Part shown: in pieces, positions 38,318-49,137 of the stretch
Layout of the letters: the number at the start of each line of letters is the position of its first letter
Numbering within the stretch: the stretch's first letter is position 1
Origin: Actinomycetes bacterium
GTDB lineage: Bacteria; Actinomycetota; Actinomycetes; Actinomycetales; Dermatophilaceae
Direction of reading: 5' to 3'
DNA: 64,000 nt
Assembly (NCBI GenBank): GCA_029778715.1
Contig: JAKOPT010000098.1
Location: forward strand, 1-64,000
Notes under the pieces: generated by a model
What the model was told of the DNA's origin: nothing
Database searches by the model: none
Seen by the model: only the letters and a program-made list of their open reading frames with translations
Program-made: the position numbers and the translations under genes

Positions 38318-40147
38318 ATGGGCAAGTCAGGAGGTGCACGTCGGGTCGACCCCGCGGATCGCGCCCAACTGGCGGAGTCGCCCGTGCGCTTCCGCCGCGT
38401 GCTGGCGCTGTTCCGCCCGCACTGGCTCCGAATGGTCCTCGTGGTCGTGGTCATCATCGAGGCATCGCTGGTTGCCTTGGGTCAGCCGCTGCTCATCCGC
38501 ACACTCGTTGACCGGGCATTGCCCAACGGGAATCGGACGCTCCTGCTCCTTTGCGTTTTCGGCTTGGTGTCCGTGGCTGCCACCAATGGCATCTTGGGGA
38601 TCGTTCAAGCCTGGTTGACAACCTCCGCCGGGCAAGCGGTGATGAGCGACCTACGCACCCGCGTCTTCGACCATGTCCAGAATCAATCGATGGACTTTTT
38701 CACGCGGACCCGGGGCGGTGAAATCCAGTCACGCTTGACGAATGACATCGGCGGCCTGCAAGCGATTGTCACCAACACGGCAACCTCCATCGTCACCAGT
38801 CTGACGACGGTCACTGCCACGTTGGTTGCCATGCTCGCCCTGAGCCCCCGCCTGACTATTCTCTCAGCAATCGTGCTGCCACCAGCCGTCCTCATGACGC
38901 GGCGCGTCGCCGTTCTTCGGAAGGACATCACCGCGGCGCGGCAGAAGACTCTGGCAAATCTGACCGGACAAATAAACGAATCCCTCTCAGTCAACGGGGC
39001 CCTCCTGACCAAGACGCTGGGCATCGCCGAATCACGAAGTTCGTCCTTCGCCAGCGATTCACGCGAACTTGCGAATCTGGAGGTGCGCTTCCGCATGGCG
39101 GGTCGCGGACGGATGGCGACCATGGACTTCGCCTTCGCGGCGATCCCGGCGCTCGTCTACCTCGCGGCGGGCTTTCCGGAATTCATGGGGGAGATATCAC
39201 TCGGCACCCTGATCGCTTTTACCACCCTTCAGGCGAATGTCTTCAAGCCGCTGATGAGCCTGCTCAACCTCGGCGCGGATTGGGTTGCCGCGCTCGCGCT
39301 GCTGAGTAGGATATTCGGCTACCTGGACCTGCCGGTGGAGGTCGAAGAGCCTCACGACCCTCAACCCCTGGAGAACGTGCGCGGCCGCGTCTGCTTCGAG
39401 AAGGTCACCTTCCGATACACCGGCTCCGAAAGCAACGTACTCGACGGCGTATCGCTTACCATACCGGCAGGACACACGGTTGCCATCGTCGGCAAGACCG
39501 GGTCCGGGAAATCAACGATCGGACACCTGCTGGCACGATTGGCGGATCCGACCTCAGGCCGAATTACAATCGATGGCGTCGACATCCGTCAGGTCCGGTC
39601 GAAAGACCTCAGCCGGACCGTCGGCATAGTGAACCAAAGTCCCTATCTGACGCATTCATCAATCCGCGAAAACCTCCTGATGGGCAACCCCCGGGCCACC
39701 GAGGAAGAACTCTGGAAGGCCCTCTCCACCGCGCAGATATCCGACCTGGTCCGTAGTCTGCCAGAGGGGTTGGAGACGGTCGTCGGCTCTCATGGGTTGC
39801 GCTTGTCCGGCGGCGAGAAGCAGCGCATCGCCATCGCCAGAACCATCTTGAGCACCCCCCAGTTGCTCATCCTCGACGAAGCCACCAGCGCACTGGACAC
39901 TCAGACGGAGCACCAACTGCAATCGGCGCTGGACGCTTTGACCCGGGGGCGGACCACGCTCGTTATCGCCCACCGCCTCTCGACCATCAAGGACGCGGAT
40001 ACGGTATGTGTGCTCAGTAATGGTAGGATTATTGAGCAAGGAACCTTCACTGAATTGGTGGAGGCCGGTGGGGCATTTGCGCAGTTGGCGGACGAAGAGG
40101 CCCGCGCCACGGATGAAGCCCCGCTCGCTCAGGAGGACACCCCATGA
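38318..40147 (+). CDS. ABC exporter, fused transmembrane and ATPase domains
   Basis: A 609-residue type IV-fold ABC exporter: six transmembrane helices (about residues 38-320) and a C-terminal ATPase with Walker A VGKTGSGKST, signature LSGGEKQRIAIART, Walker B LLILDEATSALD and H-loop VIAHRLST. It resembles MsbA/multidrug-type half-transporters. No peptidase domain for leader cleavage is present. Codon use has more A/T-ending codons (TTG, AAA, GTT, AAT) than the genes on either side, suggesting transfer. Its stop overlaps the CotH-like gene (ATGA), so the two work together. The start ATG 38318 abuts a TAA of an upstream 69-codon frame. Confidence 0.92.
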   Translation: MGKSGGARRVDPADRAQLAESPVRFRRVLALFRPHWLRMVLVVVVIIEASLVALGQPLLIRTLVDRALPNGNRTLLLLCVFGLVSVAATNGILGIVQAWLTTSAGQAVMSDLRTRVFDHVQNQSMDFFTRTRGGEIQSRLTNDIGGLQAIVTNTATSIVTSLTTVTATLVAMLALSPRLTILSAIVLPPAVLMTRRVAVLRKDITAARQKTLANLTGQINESLSVNGALLTKTLGIAESRSSSFASDSRELANLEVRFRMAGRGRMATMDFAFAAIPALVYLAAGFPEFMGEISLGTLIAFTTLQANVFKPLMSLLNLGADWVAALALLSRIFGYLDLPVEVEEPHDPQPLENVRGRVCFEKVTFRYTGSESNVLDGVSLTIPAGHTVAIVGKTGSGKSTIGHLLARLADPTSGRITIDGVDIRQVRSKDLSRTVGIVNQSPYLTHSSIRENLLMGNPRATEEELWKALSTAQISDLVRSLPEGLETVVGSHGLRLSGGEKQRIAIARTILSTPQLLILDEATSALDTQTEHQLQSALDALTRGRTTLVIAHRLSTIKDADTVCVLSNGRIIEQGTFTELVEAGGAFAQLADEEARATDEAPLAQEDTP

Positions 40148-41874
40148 GGAAGACAGGGCAGCACCGTGCCCCGCGACGGTCATTCCGTCGCGGGCGTCAT
40201 GCCGCGCTCTATGCGCTTCTCGTGGCCGGCGTGTCCATGGGTATGGCGACACTCGGACTGACCTGGGCCGCGACGAGCGCCTCCAGCCCGGTCGCCGAGC
40301 GGCTCGCCACCGCCGGTTCCCAACTCGCTGTCACAAACGGCCCCTCCGGAGCGGTCTGGACCGCCAAGTTCGATCCGGTACTGGTGGGAGACAGCCTCGC
40401 CTATCTCCAACTGAAGACCATCCGAACCACGTTTCTCAACGATCGCGCAGGGAAACGGGTCGTGGTCGACAACTGGCAAGACAGTTCGAGTTGGAAGACC
40501 ATCGCCGTCGTGCGGCCCCGCGACGGGGTTGCCGAGTTCAGCCTGCCCGACCCCCTTGAGGTGACCCACCTTTACCGGGCGGTCATCCACCCAGGACCGG
40601 CCGAAGTTGCCACTCGTCAAGTTGAATATGCGGCCCCGCGCACGCGGCAAGACGACGGCCTGCCAACTGTGTACGTCGATACCGACGACGGCTCGCCCAT
40701 CGGGGAAAGTGGCTCCGCTTGGGAGGGCCAACTGACCGTGAAGGGAACTGGGGACGGACGATGCGCCGACTCAAGTCCTGCGACGGCCAAGATCGCCGGC
40801 GTGGGCGATTTCTCGTGGGAACGCGACAAACCGGACATTGCCGTCACGCTCGCCCACGATGCCGCATTGTGTGGGTTGCCGAGCTCCTCGCACGTGACCC
40901 TCTACGGGGATCGGTATGATCGGTCGTTGCTGCGCACCAGCGTAGGGCTGCATCTCGCCACCAAATTGGACGGCTTGACGTGGACCTCTGACCTCATCCC
41001 CGTCGACCTCTACGTCAATGGCGAACTTCGAGGAGTCTACGGATTGGGTACCCGACACTCGTTCGCGACTCGCGGCTCGGTCACTCAGGACTCGTCAACG
41101 CCACAGATGTCCAAGTCCACACCCACGCCCCGAGCGGCATCCAAAGATGAATTCCTGCTGCGCTGGGACACGGATTCAAAAGAGCCGAACTTCATCAAGT
41201 TGGAGCAATACGGGTTGACCGTCGTGGAGCACGAATCCGGCAACGACGACGGCGAACTGACGCAAGAACAACGCGACTACGTGCGCACTTACCTCAGCAA
41301 AGCCGATGCCGCCCTGCGAGGTCAGGAGTTCACCGACAGCACGAATGGCTGGCGCGCCTACATCGACGAACGCTGCGCCGTGGACTACTACCTCCTCATG
41401 GAGTACACGAAGAATGTCGCCCTCACGGACCCCAGGGGCTCCTTCATGTACAAGGCCGCGGATTCGGCCAGCGGACCCGGCAAGTTGTGTTTTGGACCCG
41501 TTCAGGGTTTCGATGCCTCAATGGGGTCGACCGGGTTCCCCGGAAATCAGGCCAGCCCCACTGGCTGGTATCCCAACGGATCGGCGGCGACGACCAACAC
41601 GTGGCTCAAACGGTTGAATGAGGACCCGGAGTTCCGAAAGGCCGTGAAAGCCCGCTGGCTTGAGGTGCGCGGCCACTTCTCCGACTTGCGAGGCTGGATC
41701 GATGACCAGGCGGCGCACCTGAGTTCGGGCGCGAAGTTCGACTCCAACCGCTGGAACAGCGTCACTCCCCGCGATGAGTCACACATCGTGCACGGCGCCT
41801 GGTCGACCGAGGTGGCAGCGTTGTCGACCTGGACTGCGGCGCGCACCGATTGGTTCGACAGCCAATTCCACTGA
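40144..41874 (+). CDS. CotH-like protein, membrane-anchored
   Basis: A 576-residue protein with one N-terminal membrane segment (about residues 21-44) and an extracytoplasmic domain resembling the CotH kinase family, atypical kinases first described on Bacillus spore coats. Family-like pieces are IPVDLYVNGELRGVYGLGTRH, VDYYLLMEYTKNVALTDP and LCFGPVQGFDASMG. In typical members I expect WDFD where this protein has QGFD, so one acidic position appears changed while the last Asp is kept; activity is therefore uncertain. The gene overlaps the ABC exporter by ATGA. This organism shows no spore genes here, so the role is open. CotH assignment from motif memory only. Confidence 0.7.
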   Translation: MRKTGQHRAPRRSFRRGRHAALYALLVAGVSMGMATLGLTWAATSASSPVAERLATAGSQLAVTNGPSGAVWTAKFDPVLVGDSLAYLQLKTIRTTFLNDRAGKRVVVDNWQDSSSWKTIAVVRPRDGVAEFSLPDPLEVTHLYRAVIHPGPAEVATRQVEYAAPRTRQDDGLPTVYVDTDDGSPIGESGSAWEGQLTVKGTGDGRCADSSPATAKIAGVGDFSWERDKPDIAVTLAHDAALCGLPSSSHVTLYGDRYDRSLLRTSVGLHLATKLDGLTWTSDLIPVDLYVNGELRGVYGLGTRHSFATRGSVTQDSSTPQMSKSTPTPRAASKDEFLLRWDTDSKEPNFIKLEQYGLTVVEHESGNDDGELTQEQRDYVRTYLSKADAALRGQEFTDSTNGWRAYIDERCAVDYYLLMEYTKNVALTDPRGSFMYKAADSASGPGKLCFGPVQGFDASMGSTGFPGNQASPTGWYPNGSAATTNTWLKRLNEDPEFRKAVKARWLEVRGHFSDLRGWIDDQAAHLSSGAKFDSNRWNSVTPRDESHIVHGAWSTEVAALSTWTAARTDWFDSQFH

Positions 41875-41934
41875 GCGCTCCTCGTTCCCAGCGCCAGCAC
41901 AGCGTGCGCCCCGAACACCCTGTATGCCGCCCGG

Positions 41935-41985
41935 ACACACGTATGCCGCGCCGCCCCGACCGGAGGCAGCGCGGCATACGTGTGT
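41935..41985. terminator. Perfect 17-bp hairpin with GTATGCCGC arms, convergent terminator
   Basis: Arm ACACACGTATGCCGCGC (41935-41951) pairs exactly with 41969-41985 around a 17-base loop. It lies between the stops of the CotH-like gene and DUF2853, so it can terminate both. Another GTATGCCG octamer is at about 41921. It marks the right edge of the 4.4-kb stretch that lacks this octamer. Confidence 0.8.
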
Positions 41986-41991
41986 GGTGAC

Positions 41992-42312
41992 TCAGCCGAA
42001 GAGGTCGAGCTTGCCGTGCCGCTCGGCGAGCAGGTAGTAGAAGGTCACGCGGTTCTTGCGCTTGGACGCCTTCATCTGCGCGCACACGGCGTCGATGCTT
42101 GCCTGGAGGGTGGCGTCATCGTCGGTGAGGGCGAGCTTCTTCTTCATGAAGCCGTTCTTGACGCGGTCGGTCTCGGCCTTGTCGCTGCAGGAGACGAGCG
42201 AGGAGTCGGCCTTCTGCAGCGCGATGCCGCAGTGGCGGACGATGCCCTTGATGTGCTCGTCGGTGGCCTTCGGTGCGTACTTCCGGACGTCGGCTGCCCA
42301 GTCGGTCGCCAT
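41992..42312 (-). CDS. DUF2853 family protein
   Basis: A 106-residue cytoplasmic protein (MATDWAADVRKYAPKATDEH). The pattern of two helical halves with IVRHCGIAL and FMKKKLALTDDD...LDAVCAQMK...KNRVTFYYLLAERHGKLDLFG fits the DUF2853 family, whose function is unknown to me. ATG 42312 has GGGAG about 7 bases upstream. It is single, convergent to the CotH-like gene, and shows native high-GC codon use. Confidence 0.82.
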   Translation of the reverse strand: MATDWAADVRKYAPKATDEHIKGIVRHCGIALQKADSSLVSCSDKAETDRVKNGFMKKKLALTDDDATLQASIDAVCAQMKASKRKNRVTFYYLLAERHGKLDLFG

Positions 42313-42420
42313 AGGTGCTCCCAGTTCGTGTCGGGTGGCACGGGCACCATTGCCCGCTGATCCCGACGATAGCGGCCCCGGCTTGGTATGCCGAGCAAGC
42401 ACCCCACTGTATGGGTCGTG

Positions 42421-43924
42421 TCAACGCAACTCGGGTTTGACGACCTTGCCCATCGCATTGCGCGGCAAATTCTCCCGCAGATGCACCTGGCGGGGGCGCT
42501 TGTGGGCGGAGAGCCGGCCACCGACCCAGTCGGCCAGGGTCAAGCCGTCGACCGTGACCCCTTCGCGGGCAACGACATAGGCGACGATGCGCTGGCCCAG
42601 GTCAGGGTCGGGCTCGCCAACGACGGCAGCCTCGGCAACGTCGGGGTGGGCGAGCAGTTCGGTCTCGATTTCCCCGGCCCCAATCCGGTAACCCCCGCTC
42701 TTGATGAGGTCGACGGACTCCCGGCCGACGATCCGGTGGCATCCGTCCGGGGCGATGACGGCGATGTCCCCGGTGACGAACCAGCCGTCGGCGGTGAATG
42801 ACTCCGCGTTGGCGTCCGGCCGGTCGAGGTAGCCGGGCGTGAGCGTCGGTCCGGCGATCTGGAGGCGGCCCAGGGTTTCCCCGTCGTGGGGCACCTCGGT
42901 CCCGTCCTCGGCCCGCAACCGGGTTCGTATGCCGCGCAGCGGCCACCCAACCCAGCCGGGCCGCCGCTCCCCGTCGGCGCGAGCCGCGACGGTGATGAGG
43001 GTTTCGGTCATCCCGTAGCGCTCCACGGGTTCATGGCCGGTGAGGTCGCGCAGGGATTCGAAAACCGGCCGGGGTAGCGGTGCGCTGCCGGAGACGAGCA
43101 GGCGGGCACCGGAGAGGGCACGCGCGGCGTCGGGGTCGGCGGCGATCCGGCCCCAGACGGTGGGGACCCCGAAGTAGAGCGTGCCCCCGGCGGCCGCGGC
43201 GGCGGCATACCCCTGCGGGAGCGGTCGCCCGGTGTGGATCAGGCTCGACCCGAGGCGGAGCGGACCGAGGAGACCAAGGACGAGACCGTGGACGTGGTTG
43301 AGCGGGAGGCCGTGGGCCAGGGTGTCGGCCGGGGTCCAGTCCCAGGCGTCCGCGAGTCCGTCGAGGCAGGCGGCGATGGCGGGGGCGGTGATGGGGACGC
43401 CTTTGGGGGCTCCGGTCGTACCCGAGGTGTAGAGAACGAGGACCCCCGCCGGGGCCAGCCGCTCGGAGGAGGCAGCCGCGACGACTGCGCCCGGAGGGAC
43501 GCCGCCATCGGTCGAGGCGGGCAGACCCCCGGTGGGAACTTCCTCCGCGAGGGCCCCCCACGGGATCGCCTGACTGTCGGTGAGGACATGCCCCAACTCG
43601 CGAACGCCGACGTCGGCGGGCACCGGCACGACGGTCACCCCGGCCAGCAGCGCGGCCACGAGGGTGACGACCACATCGAGGCTCGGGTCGGCGCGCACCG
43701 CGATCCGGCCGAGCCCGGCCAGGTCGGGGACCCGAGCGCGGGCCGCGGCGAGCAACTCCACGTGGGTCAACGCGCCGTCGGGCATGACCACCCGGGCTCC
43801 GGGGGTGCGGCCCTCGACCAGGGCGGCCAGCAACGGCGACGCCACCGCGGTGCGCTGAGCGGCGCCGGCAGCCGCAGCCCCGTCCGGGGTGTCGCGGGGC
43901 GGCACGCGGCGCGCAGGAATCTCC

Positions 43925-43932
<8 letters not shown>
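42421..43932 (-). CDS. fadD36: Acyl-CoA synthetase (FadD36-like)
   Basis: A 503-residue AMP-forming ligase that activates a carboxylic acid to its CoA thioester. Motifs: VLYTSGTTGAPKGVPIT (P-loop), VERYGMTETLITVAARADGERRPGWVGWPL, GWFVTGDIAVIAPDG and HRIVGRESVDLIKSGGYRIGAGEIE, ending in NLPRNAMGKVVK with the catalytic Lys. The middle segment LPLNHVHGLVLGLLGPLRLGSSLIHTG is close to mycobacterial FadD36 and malonyl-CoA synthetases. The substrate is not decided by sequence. ATG 43932 overlaps the pepN stop by 8 bp, so translation is probably coupled. Confidence 0.85.
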
Positions 43933-46409
<2,477 letters not shown>

Positions 46410-46414
<5 letters not shown>

Positions 46415-46441
46415 ACGTCTCATCCTTGCGTATGCCGCACC
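46410..46441. repeat. Inverted pair of GCGGCATACG over the pepN start
   Basis: GCGGCATACG and its complement CGTATGCCGC, 10 bp each, separated by 11 bases, include the pepN start codon and ribosome binding site. A hairpin here could mask translation initiation; that effect is inferred. Confidence 0.6.
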
Positions 46442-46479
46442 CGCCGCGGCGGTGTCGCTGCTCACCCCACCCGTCCCCC

Positions 46480-46557
46480 CTTTCCCGCCTGAACAGCCCA
46501 ACGTCCACTTCGCACCCCGACCGTCCGCGTGCGAACTGCCCCTTTCCCACCTGAACC
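46480..46557. repeat. Palindromic element, family 2 copy C
   Basis: CTTTCCCGCCTGAACAG..., GTCCACTTCGCACCCCG and ...CTTTCCCACCTGAACC match the flank and stem sequences at 24080-24142 and 33998-34078. The central stem here is imperfect (CACTTCGCACCC against GCGTGCGAACTG). It lies between the pepN start and the htpX stop. Confidence 0.82.
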
Positions 46558-46620
46558 TTGACCGGGCGCGGCCGCCGCCCACCCTCGAGACGCCCGCGCG
46601 CCCGGCGGACACCCGCACTC

Positions 46621-47514
46621 TCAGCGGGCCCGGTAACCCCCGCCGGCCATGGCCTCCAGGCGCGCGATCCGCTCCCCCATGGGCGGGTGCGTCGACATCA
46701 GGCGCGAGACGTCCGCCGCCCGGAAGGGGTTGGCGATCATCATGTGGCTCGTGTTGACCAGGGCCTTCGTCGGCGCCAGCGGCGCCCGGGCCGTGCCCAT
46801 CTCGAGTTTGCGCAGCGCCGACGCCAGCGCCAACGGGTCACCGGTCAGGGCCGCGCCGTCCTGGTCGGCGTCGTACTCACGGGTCCGGCTGATCGCCAAC
46901 TGGATCACCATCGCGGCGAAGGGGGCGAGGATCGCCATCGCGAGCGCCGCCAGCGGGTTGCCGCCGTTGCCCTCACGGTCGTTGCCGCCGCCGAACATCA
47001 TCCCGAAGGACAGCATCTGCCCGATCGTCGCGATCACCCCGGCGATGGCGGCGGCGATCGAGGACGTGAGGATGTCGCGGTTGTAGACGTGCATCAGCTC
47101 GTGCCCGAGGACGCCGCGCAGTTCGCGTTCGTCGAGGAGGGCGAGGATGCCCTCGGTGCAGCAGACCGCCGCGTGCGAGGGGTTGCGTCCGGTGGCGAAC
47201 GCGTTCGGGGCCGGCGTCGGCGACACGAACAGCGCCGGCATCGGTTGCCCCGCCTTCTGCGAGAGCTCGGTGACGATGCGGTACATCGCCGGCGCCTGCT
47301 CGGGCGTCACCGCGTAGGCATGCATCGCCCGGATCGCGAGTTTGTCGGAGTTCCAGTAGCTGTAGAACGTCGTCCCCACGCCGATGAGGGCGAAGATCAG
47401 CAGGAAGGAGCTGTTGCGCGTGTACGACGCCACGATCGCGCCCATCCCGAGCAGCACGGCCCAGATGAGTCCGAACAGGGCCACCGTCTTGAGGCCGTTG
47501 TGATGGTTATGCAT
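46621..47514 (-). CDS. htpX: Membrane zinc metalloprotease HtpX
   Basis: HtpX is an M48 membrane protease that degrades misfolded membrane proteins. The 297-residue chain has two N-terminal membrane segments, the active site HELMHVYNRDI with His138, further hydrophobic segments, and the Glu-containing SRTREYDADQDGA. Start ATG 47514 (MHNHHNGLKTV) has GGAGGAC five bases upstream. It is the gene after nuoN, 105 bp away, on the same strand; whether it belongs to the nuo transcript is unclear. A membrane quality-control protease beside a multi-subunit membrane complex is plausible but unproven. Confidence 0.94.
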   Translation of the reverse strand: MHNHHNGLKTVALFGLIWAVLLGMGAIVASYTRNSSFLLIFALIGVGTTFYSYWNSDKLAIRAMHAYAVTPEQAPAMYRIVTELSQKAGQPMPALFVSPTPAPNAFATGRNPSHAAVCCTEGILALLDERELRGVLGHELMHVYNRDILTSSIAAAIAGVIATIGQMLSFGMMFGGGNDREGNGGNPLAALAMAILAPFAAMVIQLAISRTREYDADQDGAALTGDPLALASALRKLEMGTARAPLAPTKALVNTSHMMIANPFRAADVSRLMSTHPPMGERIARLEAMAGGGYRAR

Positions 47515-47619
47515 ATGTCCTCCAACGCCAGGGACGGCCCGCGGCGTTCCCCGGGCAGCCGATGAGGGCCGGTGCGGCCCGGCGCCACCGCGAGCGCGCC
47601 GGCGCGGCATACCAACTCA

Positions 47620-49137
47620 TCAGGTCAGCCCGTAGAGCACCTGCGGCACGAACCCCGCGACGACGAGCAGCGCGGTCCCCGCGGCAAGCACCCAGAGGGT
47701 CCCGCCCCCGGCGAGCACCACGCGACCGGCCCGCGCCGGCTCCGGGTCGGCGAGCAGCACCGCAACGACCCTCAGGTAGGCAGCGATCCCCAGCACCACC
47801 GCGATCACCGCAACGACCGCGAGCGGCCAGAGTCCCGCACCGATGACGGAAGCGAGGGCCACCACCTTGGTCGCCAACCCGAGAATGCCCGGCGGTAGCC
47901 CCGCAAAGGTCACCATCGCGAGCAGCAGCGGACCCCCGACGTGCGGATCGCTGCGGGCCAGCCCCCGGTATGCCGCGAGCTCGCGGACCGCACCCGGCTC
48001 ACCGCTCGCCGTGCGCCGGACCGCAGACAACGCCGCGAACGCGAGAAGGCTGGCCGCGGCATACGTCATGACGTAGCCGGCGCAGGCCCGCAGCCCGGCG
48101 GTCGAGAGCCCGATGAGCGGCAGCAGCACCCAGCCGCCCTGCGCGATGGTCGACCAGGCGAGCAGCCGCACGATGTCGCCCGCCCGGAGCGCGACGACCG
48201 TCCCGACGAGCATGGAGGCCACCGCGAGGGTGCCGAGTGCGAAGGCGAGGACGTGCGGATGCGTGCCCGAGGCGGCAAGTCCGACAAACGGCGTGAGCAT
48301 GGCAACGAGCGCGGCCACGGCGGCGATCTTGCTCGCGGCGGCGAGCAGCGCAGTGACGGGCAAGGGTGCCCCCGCGAAGGCGGGCGGCGTCCACGCGTGG
48401 AAGGGGACGGCGGAGAGTTTGAAGCCGATGCCAGCGAGCAGCGCAAGGACGGCGACGAGCAGGACGGCCCGTCGCGCCGGGTCGGCCCAGGCGGTTGCGA
48501 CGGCCGCGCCCGACCACGTGGGGTCGCCGGTGGCGACCAGCCACAGGGCCACCCCCACGACGAGCAGCGCGAACGACAGCAGCGAGGTGACCAGCAACGA
48601 GAGGGAACCGTGCCCGGCCCGGCGAGTGCCGCGGCGGGCGACGAGCGCGATGACCGGAAGGGTGGCCAGTTCGAGGGCGACCAGCCAGGTGCCGAGGTCG
48701 TGGGCAGCCGCCACGGCCACTCCCCCGGCGGCCGAGCCGAGGAGGAGGGTGACGTCGATGGCGGTCTCGCTGCCGCGTGAGGTCGCCTCGGGCGCAGCGG
48801 GGCCGCGGGTGTCGCGCATCATGAGGAGCGCGGCGAGGGTGGCAAGGAGGAGGCTGAGCTGCAAGGTGCTGCTCAGCGGTCCGGCCTGCCAGAAGCACTC
48901 ACCGCCCGTAGCGCCGGTGCCCGAACTGGCTGGGAGGCACAGGGTGCGGGCGGGGGTGTCGGCGGACCCGATGGCGCCCGGAACCGCACTCGCGGCGGCG
49001 CCAAGGAGCGCGAGCACGCCGACCGCGAGGGGGAGCCGACGGCGGCCCGGCAGCAACGCGTCGAGGACGAGGACGAGGATCAGGCCCGCCGCGGGGATGA
49101 GCGCAGGCGCCAGGGCCCACCAGTTGAGGGTGATCAC
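47620..49137 (-). CDS. nuoN: NADH-quinone oxidoreductase subunit N
   Basis: One of three antiporter-like proton-pumping subunits of complex I. The 505-residue protein has about 14 hydrophobic segments and the family sequence GIGFKLSAVPFHAWTPPAFAGAPLPVTALLAAASKIAA, with the Lys and adjacent charged residues of the pump half-channel, then TFAGLPPGILGLATKV. GTG 49137 overlaps the nuoM stop (GTGA). Last nuo gene in the operon. Sequence is more Ala/Gly-rich than typical but all landmark motifs remain. Confidence 0.95.
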   Translation of the reverse strand: MITLNWWALAPALIPAAGLILVLVLDALLPGRRRLPLAVGVLALLGAAASAVPGAIGSADTPARTLCLPASSGTGATGGECFWQAGPLSSTLQLSLLLATLAALLMMRDTRGPAAPEATSRGSETAIDVTLLLGSAAGGVAVAAAHDLGTWLVALELATLPVIALVARRGTRRAGHGSLSLLVTSLLSFALLVVGVALWLVATGDPTWSGAAVATAWADPARRAVLLVAVLALLAGIGFKLSAVPFHAWTPPAFAGAPLPVTALLAAASKIAAVAALVAMLTPFVGLAASGTHPHVLAFALGTLAVASMLVGTVVALRAGDIVRLLAWSTIAQGGWVLLPLIGLSTAGLRACAGYVMTYAAASLLAFAALSAVRRTASGEPGAVRELAAYRGLARSDPHVGGPLLLAMVTFAGLPPGILGLATKVVALASVIGAGLWPLAVVAVIAVVLGIAAYLRVVAVLLADPEPARAGRVVLAGGGTLWVLAAGTALLVVAGFVPQVLYGLT

